Positions 1-9,972 of a DNA stretch of 64,000 nt are shown piece by piece (position 1 is the first letter of the stretch; each line of letters opens with the position of its first letter). The translations under genes were made by a program, and so were the position numbers. The notes below the pieces were generated by a model. It was not told the DNA's origin and searched no databases. It saw only the letters and a list, made by a program, of their open reading frames with translations. The stretch covers positions 62,001 to 126,000 of the forward strand of contig JASBNA010000060.1 of the NCBI GenBank assembly GCA_038087015.1. Reading direction: 5' to 3'. Source of the DNA: Cerrena zonata (Eukaryota > Basidiomycota > Agaricomycetes > Polyporales > Cerrenaceae).

Positions 1-3000
1 CTTGCACCGTTGTAGAAATTGGGTAGCTATAAAACTAAACAGTTCAAATCTATCTATAATTTCGAAGATATCTAACGAAAATTTACATTAAAACTATATG
101 TCTAAATTAAATCTAAAAAAGAAGAAACAAATATGTATAGTTTGACCTCGGACTCAACAGTATAGATCCTCATAGATTCTACTTGTATCAAGGCAAGAAA
201 AAAACAACGCGGTAAAAACCTTAGAACACTTCCTAAATACCTACGAATTCCTAAATACCTACGAATGAAAATAGCAAGATAAAAATCACTGAACTTAGCC
301 GTCAAGGTAATGAAGTATTTTTTTTTCATATTCGATGATCTAACATCGCAATTCAGACATACTTCATTTCGTTTTTTTAGCAGTCGCTGCGAAAGCTTTC
401 AAAACACGTATTGTCATATGAGTGATTACAATGCCAGAAACTTAGAAAACCTTCGCTTTATCCTAGAAGTCTCTCAACTTAATAAGACTTACTTAAAAGT
501 GAAAAGAATGTATAAGCCAGTGCCATTCCATTTACTCAGTCTTGCCAAAGTACTTTAAAAAACATTAGAAAGCGCTTATCAGAAAGGCGCCATATCTTTG
601 AAGAATAGGATCATTAAGACATGTATAATCTGCATTCGCCCACAATTCATCTGAATCGTAATTCCAAGGAATTTACAACTATACAAAACCTTTAGTAACT
701 ATCAATCACTTGTATAAGATAGAAAGCAAGAGAAGTCTATAAATAATGTTTGCAGCACCAACTTATGAAACGTTGGATGCTGAAGTACAACTCAGAGCTT
801 ATATGAAACTGTGGCAGTTTACTAGTTGGTGTTATCCTAAATAGATCATTTCTTCGTAACCTGAATAATCTAGTTATCTGTTAGCATATATTTAGTTGTT
901 AGCATATACTTACACGTCCTTACGCTTATATTAGGATATGCTACAATTACAGTTGTATTTCGAGACCCAACAAACGATTTCCTGCCCTATTCTGTAGTGT
1001 CTGTTTTGTCGAAAATATGGCTACCCATTTCTTAATCACTAAGAAACAAAATGAAAACTATTTCTACAAGATTAGGTTATACTACCTGATTGATATATGT
1101 GTAGTACGTCCTGTGAACTTTTAATAAAGTATCGAAAAGAATACCAGGCCCGGGTATCCACATAAAGTAAAAGTTAACTGTTTCAAATTTAGGTCGACAT
1201 CGGGATTCTCTAACAAGCTTGTATCAGCTTCAAATTTCAATAACAATCTTCCTTAACTACTTTGAAAAAGCTCACACGGCGAGTTGATATATCATTGCAT
1301 AGTAAAATAATTTTCAGATCAGTACTTATGGTGGGTCAAAATGCAATACAGCTGAATTATCAAACTCTCACATGGTGATTGCACTCATCCAGAGTGTTAT
1401 TTCTTTTCGTGCTCACTAATCAGAGTAAAAAGGATTGTTTTTAGTTCCATTCATTAAGGTAAGGTTATTTGTTGCTTTAGTGCTATTTATTCGAAGTCTT
1501 CCATTATATCGCGATTGTTCTTCTTATAAGCCTAATAAATCATATCATAATCTTGTTTCCTGTTTACAATATTAGTAAAATGAGTATATAATTATCTACT
1601 GATAAAGATGAAGAGAAAACAGATGCAACTGAATATTGGGGAAAACGGACAAACTAACCCCTATGAAAGAGTGTGAATTAGATTGATAATCGTACATTTA
1701 GCATTTTAATGAGCTAGACAAACATTTAGGAGGATATGTGAACTATCGTTGATTGTATTGAAGAATCTGTTAGCCTCTAATGTTATTATTCTGTCACCGC
1801 AAGGATTTAAACTACTTTCGTTTAGTTTTCTCAACCTTAGATTTCAATATATTTCTGATGATTTACTGGTTATTCTAAATTTTTAATAATGATTAACGTT
1901 TAGTAATGCTGGCGTTTACTTTAATTTTTTTGTTTCTCTCGATGAAACTTCTGATGGCTTCTGCTCTTTCTAAGGATTGCATGATATCACAAGGGCAGGT
2001 ATAGAAAAGAAGGTCAACGAAATTAACTTTCTCAATGCTGTTTTGAGCTCCTTTGTCATTGAATGTTAGGTTTTTTGAATTTCTTGTAGAGGGGCCATTC
2101 TGAGCTCTAATATATGTCTACTATATCGAAGTCAAATCGTGAAGTCTGCAAACTTTAATGATTCTTCAACAGCGAACTAAGAATCTCATTTTCTGACCGT
2201 GGTCAACTAGTTGCGAGACAGTTGTTGAAACTTCTCATTTTTATCATACTCTGATACTATTTTTACCAGTAACACTGAGACTCACCAAGAATTATGTAAC
2301 GATTTTACTATCAATTGCTCAACATGAAAGCTCGGTTTGCAAAAGAGTAGTTCGAACTTTTTTAAACTGAGAAATTGATAAAAGAGTAAACTTTGTTTCA
2401 TTAATTAAACACCGTATCATACAAGCCGTTGGATAATCGTTTGCCATTCGAACAATTTCTTTTTATTTTTACATATATACAATATTGAAAAACACGAATA
2501 TGAGAATATAAATAGCAGCTTTTTGCCATTTGAACTTAGTCTTTTTCCGATTTGGTCAGTGATATATAATCCGATTTGATGTGTAAAGTGTAGTTGGTTT
2601 CAAAAGTAGTCTTTCATATTTAGTTATATTTTTAAAATTTGGGCTTTATTATGATATGTTACTGTATTTAAGGTCTTCAATTTACATTTCTTTGCTTATA
2701 TCTATTAAACTGATAAAGTTCCCTGAGTAAGCTCTCACTCGTAGTCTTTAGTTCTGCGATGATTTTTCTATGTAATAAATCAGTTTTTCATCGATCGTTC
2801 TTTGTATTTATCTTTATCACAAATAGACTAATTTTACGTTTTGGTAACTTTGTCTATTTATTTGACATTAAATGGTTATATAGACCCACATAACCCGAAT
2901 CTACTATATTGATAATTGGAGATGACTTCGGCATTACTTAGAGTATGAATGATACTTGGTTATTCTAGAGTAGAGTCTTAAGCTCTTGTAAAGCTCTTGC

Positions 3001-6000
3001 AACCACTGCAAACTGGACATTCCCTTATGAGATCCTAATTAGAGTGGTTTCCCCATGCTGGCTAATTTTTTTTTTTTACTATACACTTCATTTGATACTC
3101 TACAATTTTTTTGACCTTTTTGTTACTCGGAATATTGCATCGATAGTTTAATAAACGATAGTCCTGGTTTGATGTAGTGACCAAAAGAACGCACTGGGCT
3201 TGGTCGGCTTGTACAGCTTATGTTTTAGCTGAAGCCTTGATCTCTAAGTTAAATTAGGTCTTAGGATTCTTTTAACTTTTTTTATTTCGGATGATTTTTC
3301 ATCAATTCAGAAAAATGATCCTACAAAGGATCGACAATGTTTAAGGTGACCTACATCTAATCATAACGCCAGAAAAAAAAAAACATAAAGCACCGTTAAT
3401 AATCTTGCTGCAAAATCGATATAGAGATTTGATGCTGGAAATATATAAGGTTATTAGAAAGTGTCTCAAAAGAACCCCTATTTGAAAATGAAGGTGAAGG
3501 TTTTTTGAAATTGACTGTCGGATCTAATAGACAATTTAAGTTATATAAACCATAGCAACATTCAGATTCTTAGGAAAGTTATTTTGATAATTTGATAAAA
3601 AGTTTTGTTTAAATATTGTAATTATTTATAAAAAATTGAGAGTTATGTTTTATTCTGAGAATGTTGGACCAATAATGTATATATAATTCAAATTGTACAC
3701 TTTTTTTACATAAGCTTGTCAAAGGAAGGCTTCAAATAAGGCATCCCAGGTATGATGACATACGGGACAATTTATAATCGTTTACTACTTTCAATGGTGA
3801 AACTTTTGCAGCAAATTTATTTTGCGACAAACCTAGTTTGCGAAAGAATAAAATTTAACTTAGCTCTTAATAGTTCCTACCTGGATATTGGGTATTTTTA
3901 TAGTATTAAGCTTTGGGATAGGTTATATTAGTAGGTTTTTGCTAAAAGATTCAACTGGTGTATTCTAATAAAATAGGCCTCTAGTAACAGTTAATTCATT
4001 TGTAGGGATGTTTTTTTCAGCAGTTACTCTTCTTGAAGATAGCTCAAAGAATTGGCTTTAATCTCTATAGGGATTATAATATACTAAATCATAAACTTTT
4101 TATAAACGCGATAATACTGAATCGATTGGAATGAGGTTTGTTTGTATGTCTATACTTATTATCTCAAATTCTAGTATATCTGGAGAAATACAGCAAACGA
4201 AAAATAGAATCGATGTTTGAAGAGAATGGAAGCTATGTGGATAATACCACTGAAGATAGTACTATTGATAGGACTAATCAAAAGCAATTTTTTATATATT
4301 AAAGTTCAATTATAGTTAAATTTCTAAGCAAGGTCGACAAAATTAAGTAGAAACCAACTATTTTCTTCTCTCACTAAGCCGAAACAATCAAAAGATCACC
4401 TTATTTTACAGCAGATGTACTTTGGCATTGATATCTCATTGTTAACCCTTAAAATCAAAGCCTTATATTATAACATCTTATAAAGGTTGAACAACATTTT
4501 TCGCAACTTACAATTTTTATTACAAAAAGTATCTGTATCGAATCTTCATTATGTTACTGGCTTAGCTAAAGCGTTTGCAACAAATTTTCGATATATAGCT
4601 GTTGAGCTTCTTCACTTAAAGTTAATCAACTTTAACTGTTTATTAAGTAAATCTAAGGATTTTGCGCAGAGATTTATTTTTAAATTTGAAATGTGAAATC
4701 ATGGTATCCGACAAGTTGAGCTCTTTAATGTTTGGAGTGAAGTACCACAGTCTTAAAGAAAACAGGCCGAGGTTAAAATTAACGTTGTGAATCCTGCAGT
4801 AATGGATCTTTGGTCTTCAACATATGTTATATGACTATTAAGAAGCATCTCAATTGTTTTTAACTCTGAAGGCTTCATATTCTGATTCCCATCAAAAATT
4901 GGGTGATGACTGTGAACTTGGACAAAAAGTTATATGATAATATCAAGTTATATTGAGAGTTAGGTTCACTTAGAAAGCTTCAAAAATATAAGTTAATCGA
5001 ACTTTGCCAACTGATATTGTCTCTTTCGTACACACTAGGTCTTTGATTCCCTCAGCAGAACTGCTTCCAAAAGAGAAGGCCATGAAGCAGAGTGGTCAAA
5101 AAGATAACCCTTGATCTAGTTTCTGAAATGCATTTTTGATTCAAATTTATGTCTTTCGAAATTCGAGGTAAGTTTTCAAACAAGACGAATCCGTTCAAAG
5201 CATGTGACCGACTGGTTAACCAAGTTTGAAAGACCTGTGTCTAGAACCAAAACACTAATTTCTTCAAAGTAGAGAGTAATTTAATACTTGGACAATTCTT
5301 CGATGAGGCATCTTCGACTTATAACATATATAAGCATCTACATCTTGAAAGACAATTTTTTTTTCAACTCACATAAAAAATCAGAAGACCGTTTAGATAT
5401 ACTTTTAAGATTATAAAAGCAAAAAAATAAGTCTTTTGCATGTAAATGGAGAAAATCTTTCAGCATTATCAGATCGGATAAGGTGATTAGTGAAAGCACT
5501 AGATGACCTCAAAGAGTGGGGATTTTGATGTTCAAACTCTCTGAATATTTGGATTAAGCCTAGAAAACTCTTTTGGTTGGGTTTACTTGAAAATGAAACT
5601 TGTCTTTTTCGTGTTCTTTCGGTAGTACTTTCTTAGAAACATTGATCATCAACAGGCCATTTAGATAATTATTTATCAAAATATTATTGAATTTTGATTC
5701 TTGAGCCATCGATAGATGAAATAGTTTTGGAAAATGATTCACCAAAAAAACCATGGTACAATGATATATTATCTATAGGTGATATCAAGAACTAAAGTTG
5801 AAGCAACAGGGGAGTTAGGAAAGGAAGTAGCACTCCAAGCTTTCAGTAGCAATCCCCATTTAGAGCTTTGGCTATAAGGAAATTCCCTTGATATTAAGAA
5901 TGGAAGCGGGCCTTAATGAATGACTTAATGAATGACTTGATATTATATTGGATCTGTAGTTCCACAAATCATTTCTTGCTCGTCGGTTTATTTTGCAGCA

Positions 6001-6550
6001 ATAGTTCTGGCTATAGATAAATGCTATGGAAAATTCATCTCATTGTATTCGAGAAGTTTGACAATACTCCGAAGCACAATCAATTGGCCTGCGACGAATT
6101 GGCTTTTGCTCTTACCGTAGAAGTTACGTCTTATATTTTCATTTGAAAAAACCCATTTGTATCTGCAAATACTGTAAGTTGTTTTCGTAAGTTTGAACCA
6201 ACTCAACATGCGAATCCCTTTGATTTCCCAAGTCTTTGGCTATACATTGGTCCTGCTCTAGGTTTTGTCTATCGGGTGGATCAGCAGAGTAAGGTAAAAG
6301 CTATTTCTCAAGGTTCTGCTAATAAACCTAATTTTGCATTGAAATGAGGAGGTACATACAATTTGATAACTGTGATTATAAGTTTGTAAACTTGCAAGTT
6401 CAGTTGGCTTGCTGTGTCTACTTTCTTCAATAGCTGCAAAAACAACGAATGATAGCCTGTTATTTGATTGGCTTGCGGTAGCACAATGAATTGCTGCAAA
6501 ATATTTGACTTCTTGCTTTCAATTAACTTGTTCTTGATTTAAAGCACGGC
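1..6550. other. Gene-poor AT-rich region, possible transposon graveyard or pericentromere
   Basis: No open reading frame longer than about 90 codons and none that I recognise is present in this 6.5 kb, whereas the rest of the window is densely coding. Stops occur in all six frames. The base composition is AT-rich but not an extreme AT trough. A short perfect direct repeat (CCTAAATACCTACGAA twice) lies near 233-265. A 32-codon ORF begins after a TATAAATA at about 740 (ATG about 747), with no recognisable product. Minus-strand fragments between 5.9 and 6.5 kb vaguely resemble copia-type polymerase. In several CTG-clade yeasts, ORF-free tracts with decayed Ty5/copia elements mark centromeres; that reading is inference here. 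A subtelomeric or otherwise silent region is equally possible. Confidence 0.6.
6024..6209 (-). mobile_element. Possible decayed Ty1/copia polymerase fragment
   Basis: The minus-strand reading contains CRYKWVFSNENIRRNFYGK followed by a KSKSQFVAGQ stretch. This is similar in spacing to the start of copia reverse transcriptase, where a conserved K-W-V-F is followed about 15-20 residues later by a K-A-R-L-V-A-x-G block. The upstream minus-strand frame has an LGNQRDSHVELV stretch, where copia proteins have an E-L...W-x-L-V stretch. No intact reverse transcriptase core (F-V-D-D) can be read, so this would be a heavily mutated relic. The match is weak and rests on pattern memory only. Confidence 0.28.
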
Positions 6551-6699
6551 CACCTGTAAATGCTACCAAACTCTAGGGCTTTGACAGGCTCCAATGCCCT
6601 AAATAATCAGCACTCTAACCAAGGTTATTCAATCAGATAAGCGGATTCGATTGTAAATATCAAGGAGGGGACATCGTTTGTTGTTCCGACTTCCCCCGA

Positions 6700-6940
6700 T
6701 CTGTTGGGACCTAATGAAGCAGAGCAGATACAACATCTATAACAGATACAGCAGATACCATGGCAGCTGTAGCAGATAGAGGAGCACCAGAATAGCAACA
6801 GAGCAGCCCCAGAGAGAACCCTGCCATCATCTCCCAACAAGCCAATGCTCAAGCGTCGGAGTCGGTGGCCGGAGGTTGATAATGAGATCAATCTTTAATT
6901 TTCCAAATAAAGAAGACGCTCGGAAAAAAACAAGCGAAAC
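6700..6940 (+). mobile_element. Possible 3' end of a decayed retroposon before a poly(A) tract
   Basis: The block is richer in G+C than the desert around it. A plus-strand frame reads coding-like sequence including DTADTMAAVADRGAPE, then one TAG, then QQSSPRENPAIISQQANAQ, ending at TGATAA near 6878. About 65 bases further on there is a 43-base A tract, with an AATAAA 25 bases after the stop. A coding 3' end, polyadenylation-like signal and long A tract are what a LINE-type insertion (CTG-clade yeasts carry Zorro elements) or a processed retrocopy would leave. I recognise no protein domain, so the assignment is tentative. Confidence 0.25.

Positions 6941-6941
<1 letters not shown>

Positions 6942-6984
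<43 letters not shown>
6942..6984 (+). repeat. Poly(A) tract of 43 bases
   Basis: An uninterrupted run of A from 6942 to 6984, followed by two TTATA-plus-A8 units. It lies about 130 bp upstream of the DIC1 start. It could be a retroposon tail or an expanded promoter poly(dA:dT) nucleosome-excluding tract. The exact length is likely to be unreliable in any assembly. Confidence 0.9.
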
Positions 6985-6986
<2 letters not shown>

Positions 6987-7116
6987 ATAAAAAAAAATTA
7001 TAAAAAAAATCTTCCGCCGTTTCGATATCAAAGTTGGTTAAAGAAGTCTCTTGCAAGAAGAATACCTTCTAAGGAACAGTCTTAAGTTAGACATCACCAG
7101 GAACAGAAAATAGAAA

Positions 7117-8060
7117 ATGTCTTCCACCAGTCCTGCAGTTGCCAAAAAAGTCAATTATCCGTAAGTATAGGAGTCAAATTTTATAAGAGGATACCAAATA
7201 CTAACTATAGTTATAGGTTTTGGTATGGAGGTGCCGCCAGTATGACCGCATGTTTGGTAACCCATCCATTGGACTTGGCCAAGGTTCGTTTGCAAACCGC
7301 ATCCAAGCCCGGACAATCGTTAGCAGGAATGGTTTACCAGATCATCACCAAGGAAGGATTTTTCAAGATCTATTCTGGGTTAACCGCATCATTATTAAGA
7401 CAAGCAACTTATTCGACCGCTAGATTTGGGATTTATGAATTTTTAAAAGAAAGTTTTCAAGAAGCTTACCAAACCACCCCAACCACATCAGCATTATTAC
7501 CAATGTCAATGTTGGCAGGTGCTTTGGGAGGATTAGTTGGGAATCCTTCCGATGTAGTTAATATTAGAATGCAAAATGATTCTACTTTACCAATTGAACA
7601 AAGAAGAAATTACAGAAACGCCTTTGATGGGATTTATCGTATTGTTAAAGAAGAACAGGTTTCTTCATTATTTAGAGGTTTAACTCCAAATTTAGTTCGT
7701 GGGGTTTTAATGACTGCTTCTCAAGTGGTTACTTATGATATTGCCAAGTCCTTATTAGTTGATACTTTATCCTTAGATCCATCTAAAAAATCAACCCATT
7801 TTAGTGCTTCATTATTAGCCGGTTTAGTTGCAACTACAGTCTGTTCACCAGCAGATGTGGTTAAAACTAGAATTATGAATGCCAAAGGTACCAGTGGAGG
7901 AGCAGCTTCCATCTTAACTAATGCCATCAAAAATGAAGGAGTTGGTTTTATGTTTAGAGGTTGGTTACCTTCTTTCATTAGATTAGGTCCTCATACTATT
8001 GTTACTTTCCTTGCATTAGAACAATTAAGAAAATTTAGACTTGGTATGCCGTCTGAATAA
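7117..8060 (+). CDS. DIC1: Mitochondrial dicarboxylate carrier Dic1 (spliced)
   Basis: Inner-membrane carrier exchanging dicarboxylates such as malate and succinate for phosphate. The coding sequence is split: exon 1 is 7117-7160 and exon 2 is 7217-8060, giving 295 residues, the usual length for the SLC25 family. The spliced N-terminus reads NYPFWYGGAASMTACLVTHP, joining the conserved tryptophan-tyrosine-glycine start across the junction. Three carrier repeats are visible through their signatures PLDLAKVR, PSDVVNIR and PADVVKTR, each opening the first helix of a repeat. The ATG at 7242 lies inside exon 2 and would lose the first helix, so it is not the start. The gene converges on QCR7, whose stop is 160 bp away. 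Confidence 0.93.
7161..7216 (+). other. Spliceosomal intron of DIC1
   Basis: A 56-base intron begins GTAAGTAT, has a consensus TACTAAC branch point at about 7199-7205 and ends TTATAG at 7216. Ending one AG earlier (7210) would add two codons in frame, so the acceptor choice is not absolute. The 7216 acceptor gives the family-typical sequence across the junction. Confidence 0.88.
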
Positions 8061-8220
8061 TTCCAATATTTATTCTTCATTTTGTATTTTTACTAGTGTT
8101 TATAGAAAATTTCTCTTTTAATAGATAATAATAACGTAAATTGACTATACAAGAGGCAATAGAATAGGTGGAAGGAATTTCATAAATAAATGTAATCTTT
8201 GTATGACGAGCTTATTAATC

Positions 8221-8601
8221 TTATTTAGAAACTTGAATGTTATCTAATTCAGCTTTTTCAAATGCTTCTTTTTCAACTTCTAAAATGTATGGAATCAAAT
8301 AATTAGTATCTTCTTCAGGTTGAACAGCCTTTTTAGGTGGGAGTAATTGGTGGGATAATGCTAATTGATGAGCAGTGATCATTCTATAGTTTCTAGCATA
8401 AACTTCTTGTTCTGGAAGTCTTGAAATGGCTTTTTCAACAATTGGATTTTCATCAGCAATTAAATCGTTGTATTTTAATCCCATTTCTCTGTATCCAGCA
8501 TAAGCACAAAAGGCCTTGGCAGCTGGAACAACAATCTTGGATAAGGTTGGTCTGGATAATATAAAGTCAGAGAGCTTGACAATAGAAGTAACGGAGGCCA
8601 T
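8221..8601 (-). CDS. QCR7: Cytochrome bc1 complex subunit 7
   Basis: A 126-residue protein matching the small matrix-facing subunit 7 (14 kDa) of ubiquinol-cytochrome c reductase, which stabilises cytochrome b assembly on the inner membrane. The central stretch GLKYNDLIADENPIVEKAIS and the following RLPEQEVYARNYRMITAHQ are typical of the family, and the length equals that of known fungal homologs. No transmembrane segment is expected or seen. It is convergent with DIC1. The next gene upstream, the Ap4A phosphorylase, is on the same strand. Confidence 0.93.
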   Translation of the reverse strand: MASVTSIVKLSDFILSRPTLSKIVVPAAKAFCAYAGYREMGLKYNDLIADENPIVEKAISRLPEQEVYARNYRMITAHQLALSHQLLPPKKAVQPEEDTNYLIPYILEVEKEAFEKAELDNIQVSK

Positions 8602-8752
8602 CTTTGCTGTTAGTAAGAGTAACTACTATCTCTAATGATTGATGGTATTTATCACTGAAAAACAAAAAAAAAAAATTAAAATATCACGTCGTGCAAAAAC
8701 CACGTCTTGAAAAAATCAATAATTCTGCCGGTTTCATTGGCTACAGGTGTAG

Positions 8753-8770
8753 ACTTCCCAATCGGGAAGT
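8753..8770. repeat. Short perfect inverted repeat in the QCR7 upstream region
   Basis: ACTTCCC, loop AATC, GGGAAGT forms a 7-bp perfect hairpin or a dyad binding site. It lies about 150 bp upstream of the QCR7 start and about 90 bp past the stop of the Ap4A phosphorylase gene. Its role is unknown. Confidence 0.7.
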
Positions 8771-8833
8771 GTTACAACAAATGTGCGAGTATATGTTTGT
8801 GTGTATAGGTATATAGGAAGGTACGGGTGTATT

Positions 8834-8867
8834 ATATGTACGGATCTAGTATATGTACGGATCTAGT
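8834..8867. repeat. 17-bp tandem duplication overlapping a stop codon
   Basis: Two perfect copies of ATATGTACGGATCTAGT (8834-8850 and 8851-8867). The second copy contains the TAG stop codon of the minus-strand Ap4A phosphorylase gene. The inner TGTACGGAT resembles Rap1/telomere-type sequence. Confidence 0.9.
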
Positions 8868-9819
8868 AGTGATATTCGTCAGTGGGTTCGCCAGAGGTAT
8901 TGGGAAGACCAACGCTAGCAAGAACGGTTTCAGGCCCGTCGTGTTTGACTAGGTCGACTAGTTCTTGGTTCTTGCATAGGAAGAGACCCATGACTCCGCA
9001 GGAGTTGACTCCCAAGAGGTCCTTGTAGTAGCCCGAGGCTCTGGGAACTACCATCATGTATTTAGTAGTCAAACAGAAGTTATAGGAGATATGATTATGG
9101 CCATTTTGTTTAAGGGTGGTCAAGGCACGTTGAAGCAAGGATGAAAAATACATGGTCAAGTCATCTTCGTTCAAGTCATTGATGTCATCAGGTAATCTTG
9201 CAACGTAATGAGCAAAAGGCAACGAAGAATCTTGTAAAGGTTCTTGCTTAGCACTTGGAATGAAAGCAGGCGAAGAGTTGGCAATTGAGTCAACGGGAGG
9301 AGTGTACCCGTTAGGTAAAGTCATGAACTGAATATGTTTATGAGGTTGGGAAGCTCCACTTTGTTGGCCACAATTGTAGAATGCAAACCAATTTTTGCCA
9401 GATCTGTCGTGTTTCTTCAAATGGGTAAGGATAGAATAAGAGGCATTGATTTCAATTGGGGATAACGGAGTATTTTGCGATACAAATTCTTTGGTAATGA
9501 TCATAAAATGATTTGGAACAACCGGGAATTTATTGAAGACAACTCTAAATTCATCATTTGGTCCGTAAGAATCAAGAATTGTTAATTCGGGTTCAGGTTT
9601 AGCAAATGGGTTTTCTTCTTTACTACCTTTTGCCGGTCTTTTTTTCAATGTTTCTAAATGGGTTAATTGAAATTCGTATGTTTTATCTTTAACTTTTCTT
9701 TCAACTATTTCACTAACTGCACTATCTCCAGCGAAAACAATATGTTCATTTGCAACTGCAGATTCATATTTTCCAGTCAATTTCGAAACGAAATCACTTG
9801 GTATATCGTAAAAACTCAT
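8863..9819 (-). CDS. APA2: Diadenosine tetraphosphate phosphorylase (ATP adenylyltransferase)
   Basis: A 318-residue cytosolic enzyme of the Apa1/Apa2 family, which splits Ap4A with phosphate into ATP and ADP. The HIT-like catalytic block is clear: QQSGASQPHKHIQFMTLP carries the H-x-H-x-Q triad, with FNKFPVVPNHFMIITKEF upstream forming the usual strand before it. The C-terminal NFCLTTKYMMVVPR stretch is also family-typical. I place the start at 9819 (MSFYDIPSD), because the three codons upstream begin with GTG. Whether it is closer to Apa1 or Apa2 cannot be settled by eye, so the symbol stands for the family. Its stop codon sits within a 17-bp tandem repeat. Confidence 0.88.
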   Translation of the reverse strand: MSFYDIPSDFVSKLTGKYESAVANEHIVFAGDSAVSEIVERKVKDKTYEFQLTHLETLKKRPAKGSKEENPFAKPEPELTILDSYGPNDEFRVVFNKFPVVPNHFMIITKEFVSQNTPLSPIEINASYSILTHLKKHDRSGKNWFAFYNCGQQSGASQPHKHIQFMTLPNGYTPPVDSIANSSPAFIPSAKQEPLQDSSLPFAHYVARLPDDINDLNEDDLTMYFSSLLQRALTTLKQNGHNHISYNFCLTTKYMMVVPRASGYYKDLLGVNSCGVMGLFLCKNQELVDLVKHDGPETVLASVGLPNTSGEPTDEYHY

Positions 9820-9972
9820 TATATTCACTATGGTTCTTAATAAAAAGGGTAGACTTGAACAACATTTTTTGCGAACGTCAAATAAAAAAAAAAATGCAAC
9901 TACAAAAACTAAACTTACAAAAACTATGACTATTAACTAATTAAATTATATTATATATGAGTCTAAATGCAC

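Noticed and set aside
6625..6891. Minus-strand 88-codon Cys-rich ORF
   Set aside because: It is the antisense of CAGATA/CAGCAGAT-rich sequence; its composition is a by-product and there is no conserved motif.
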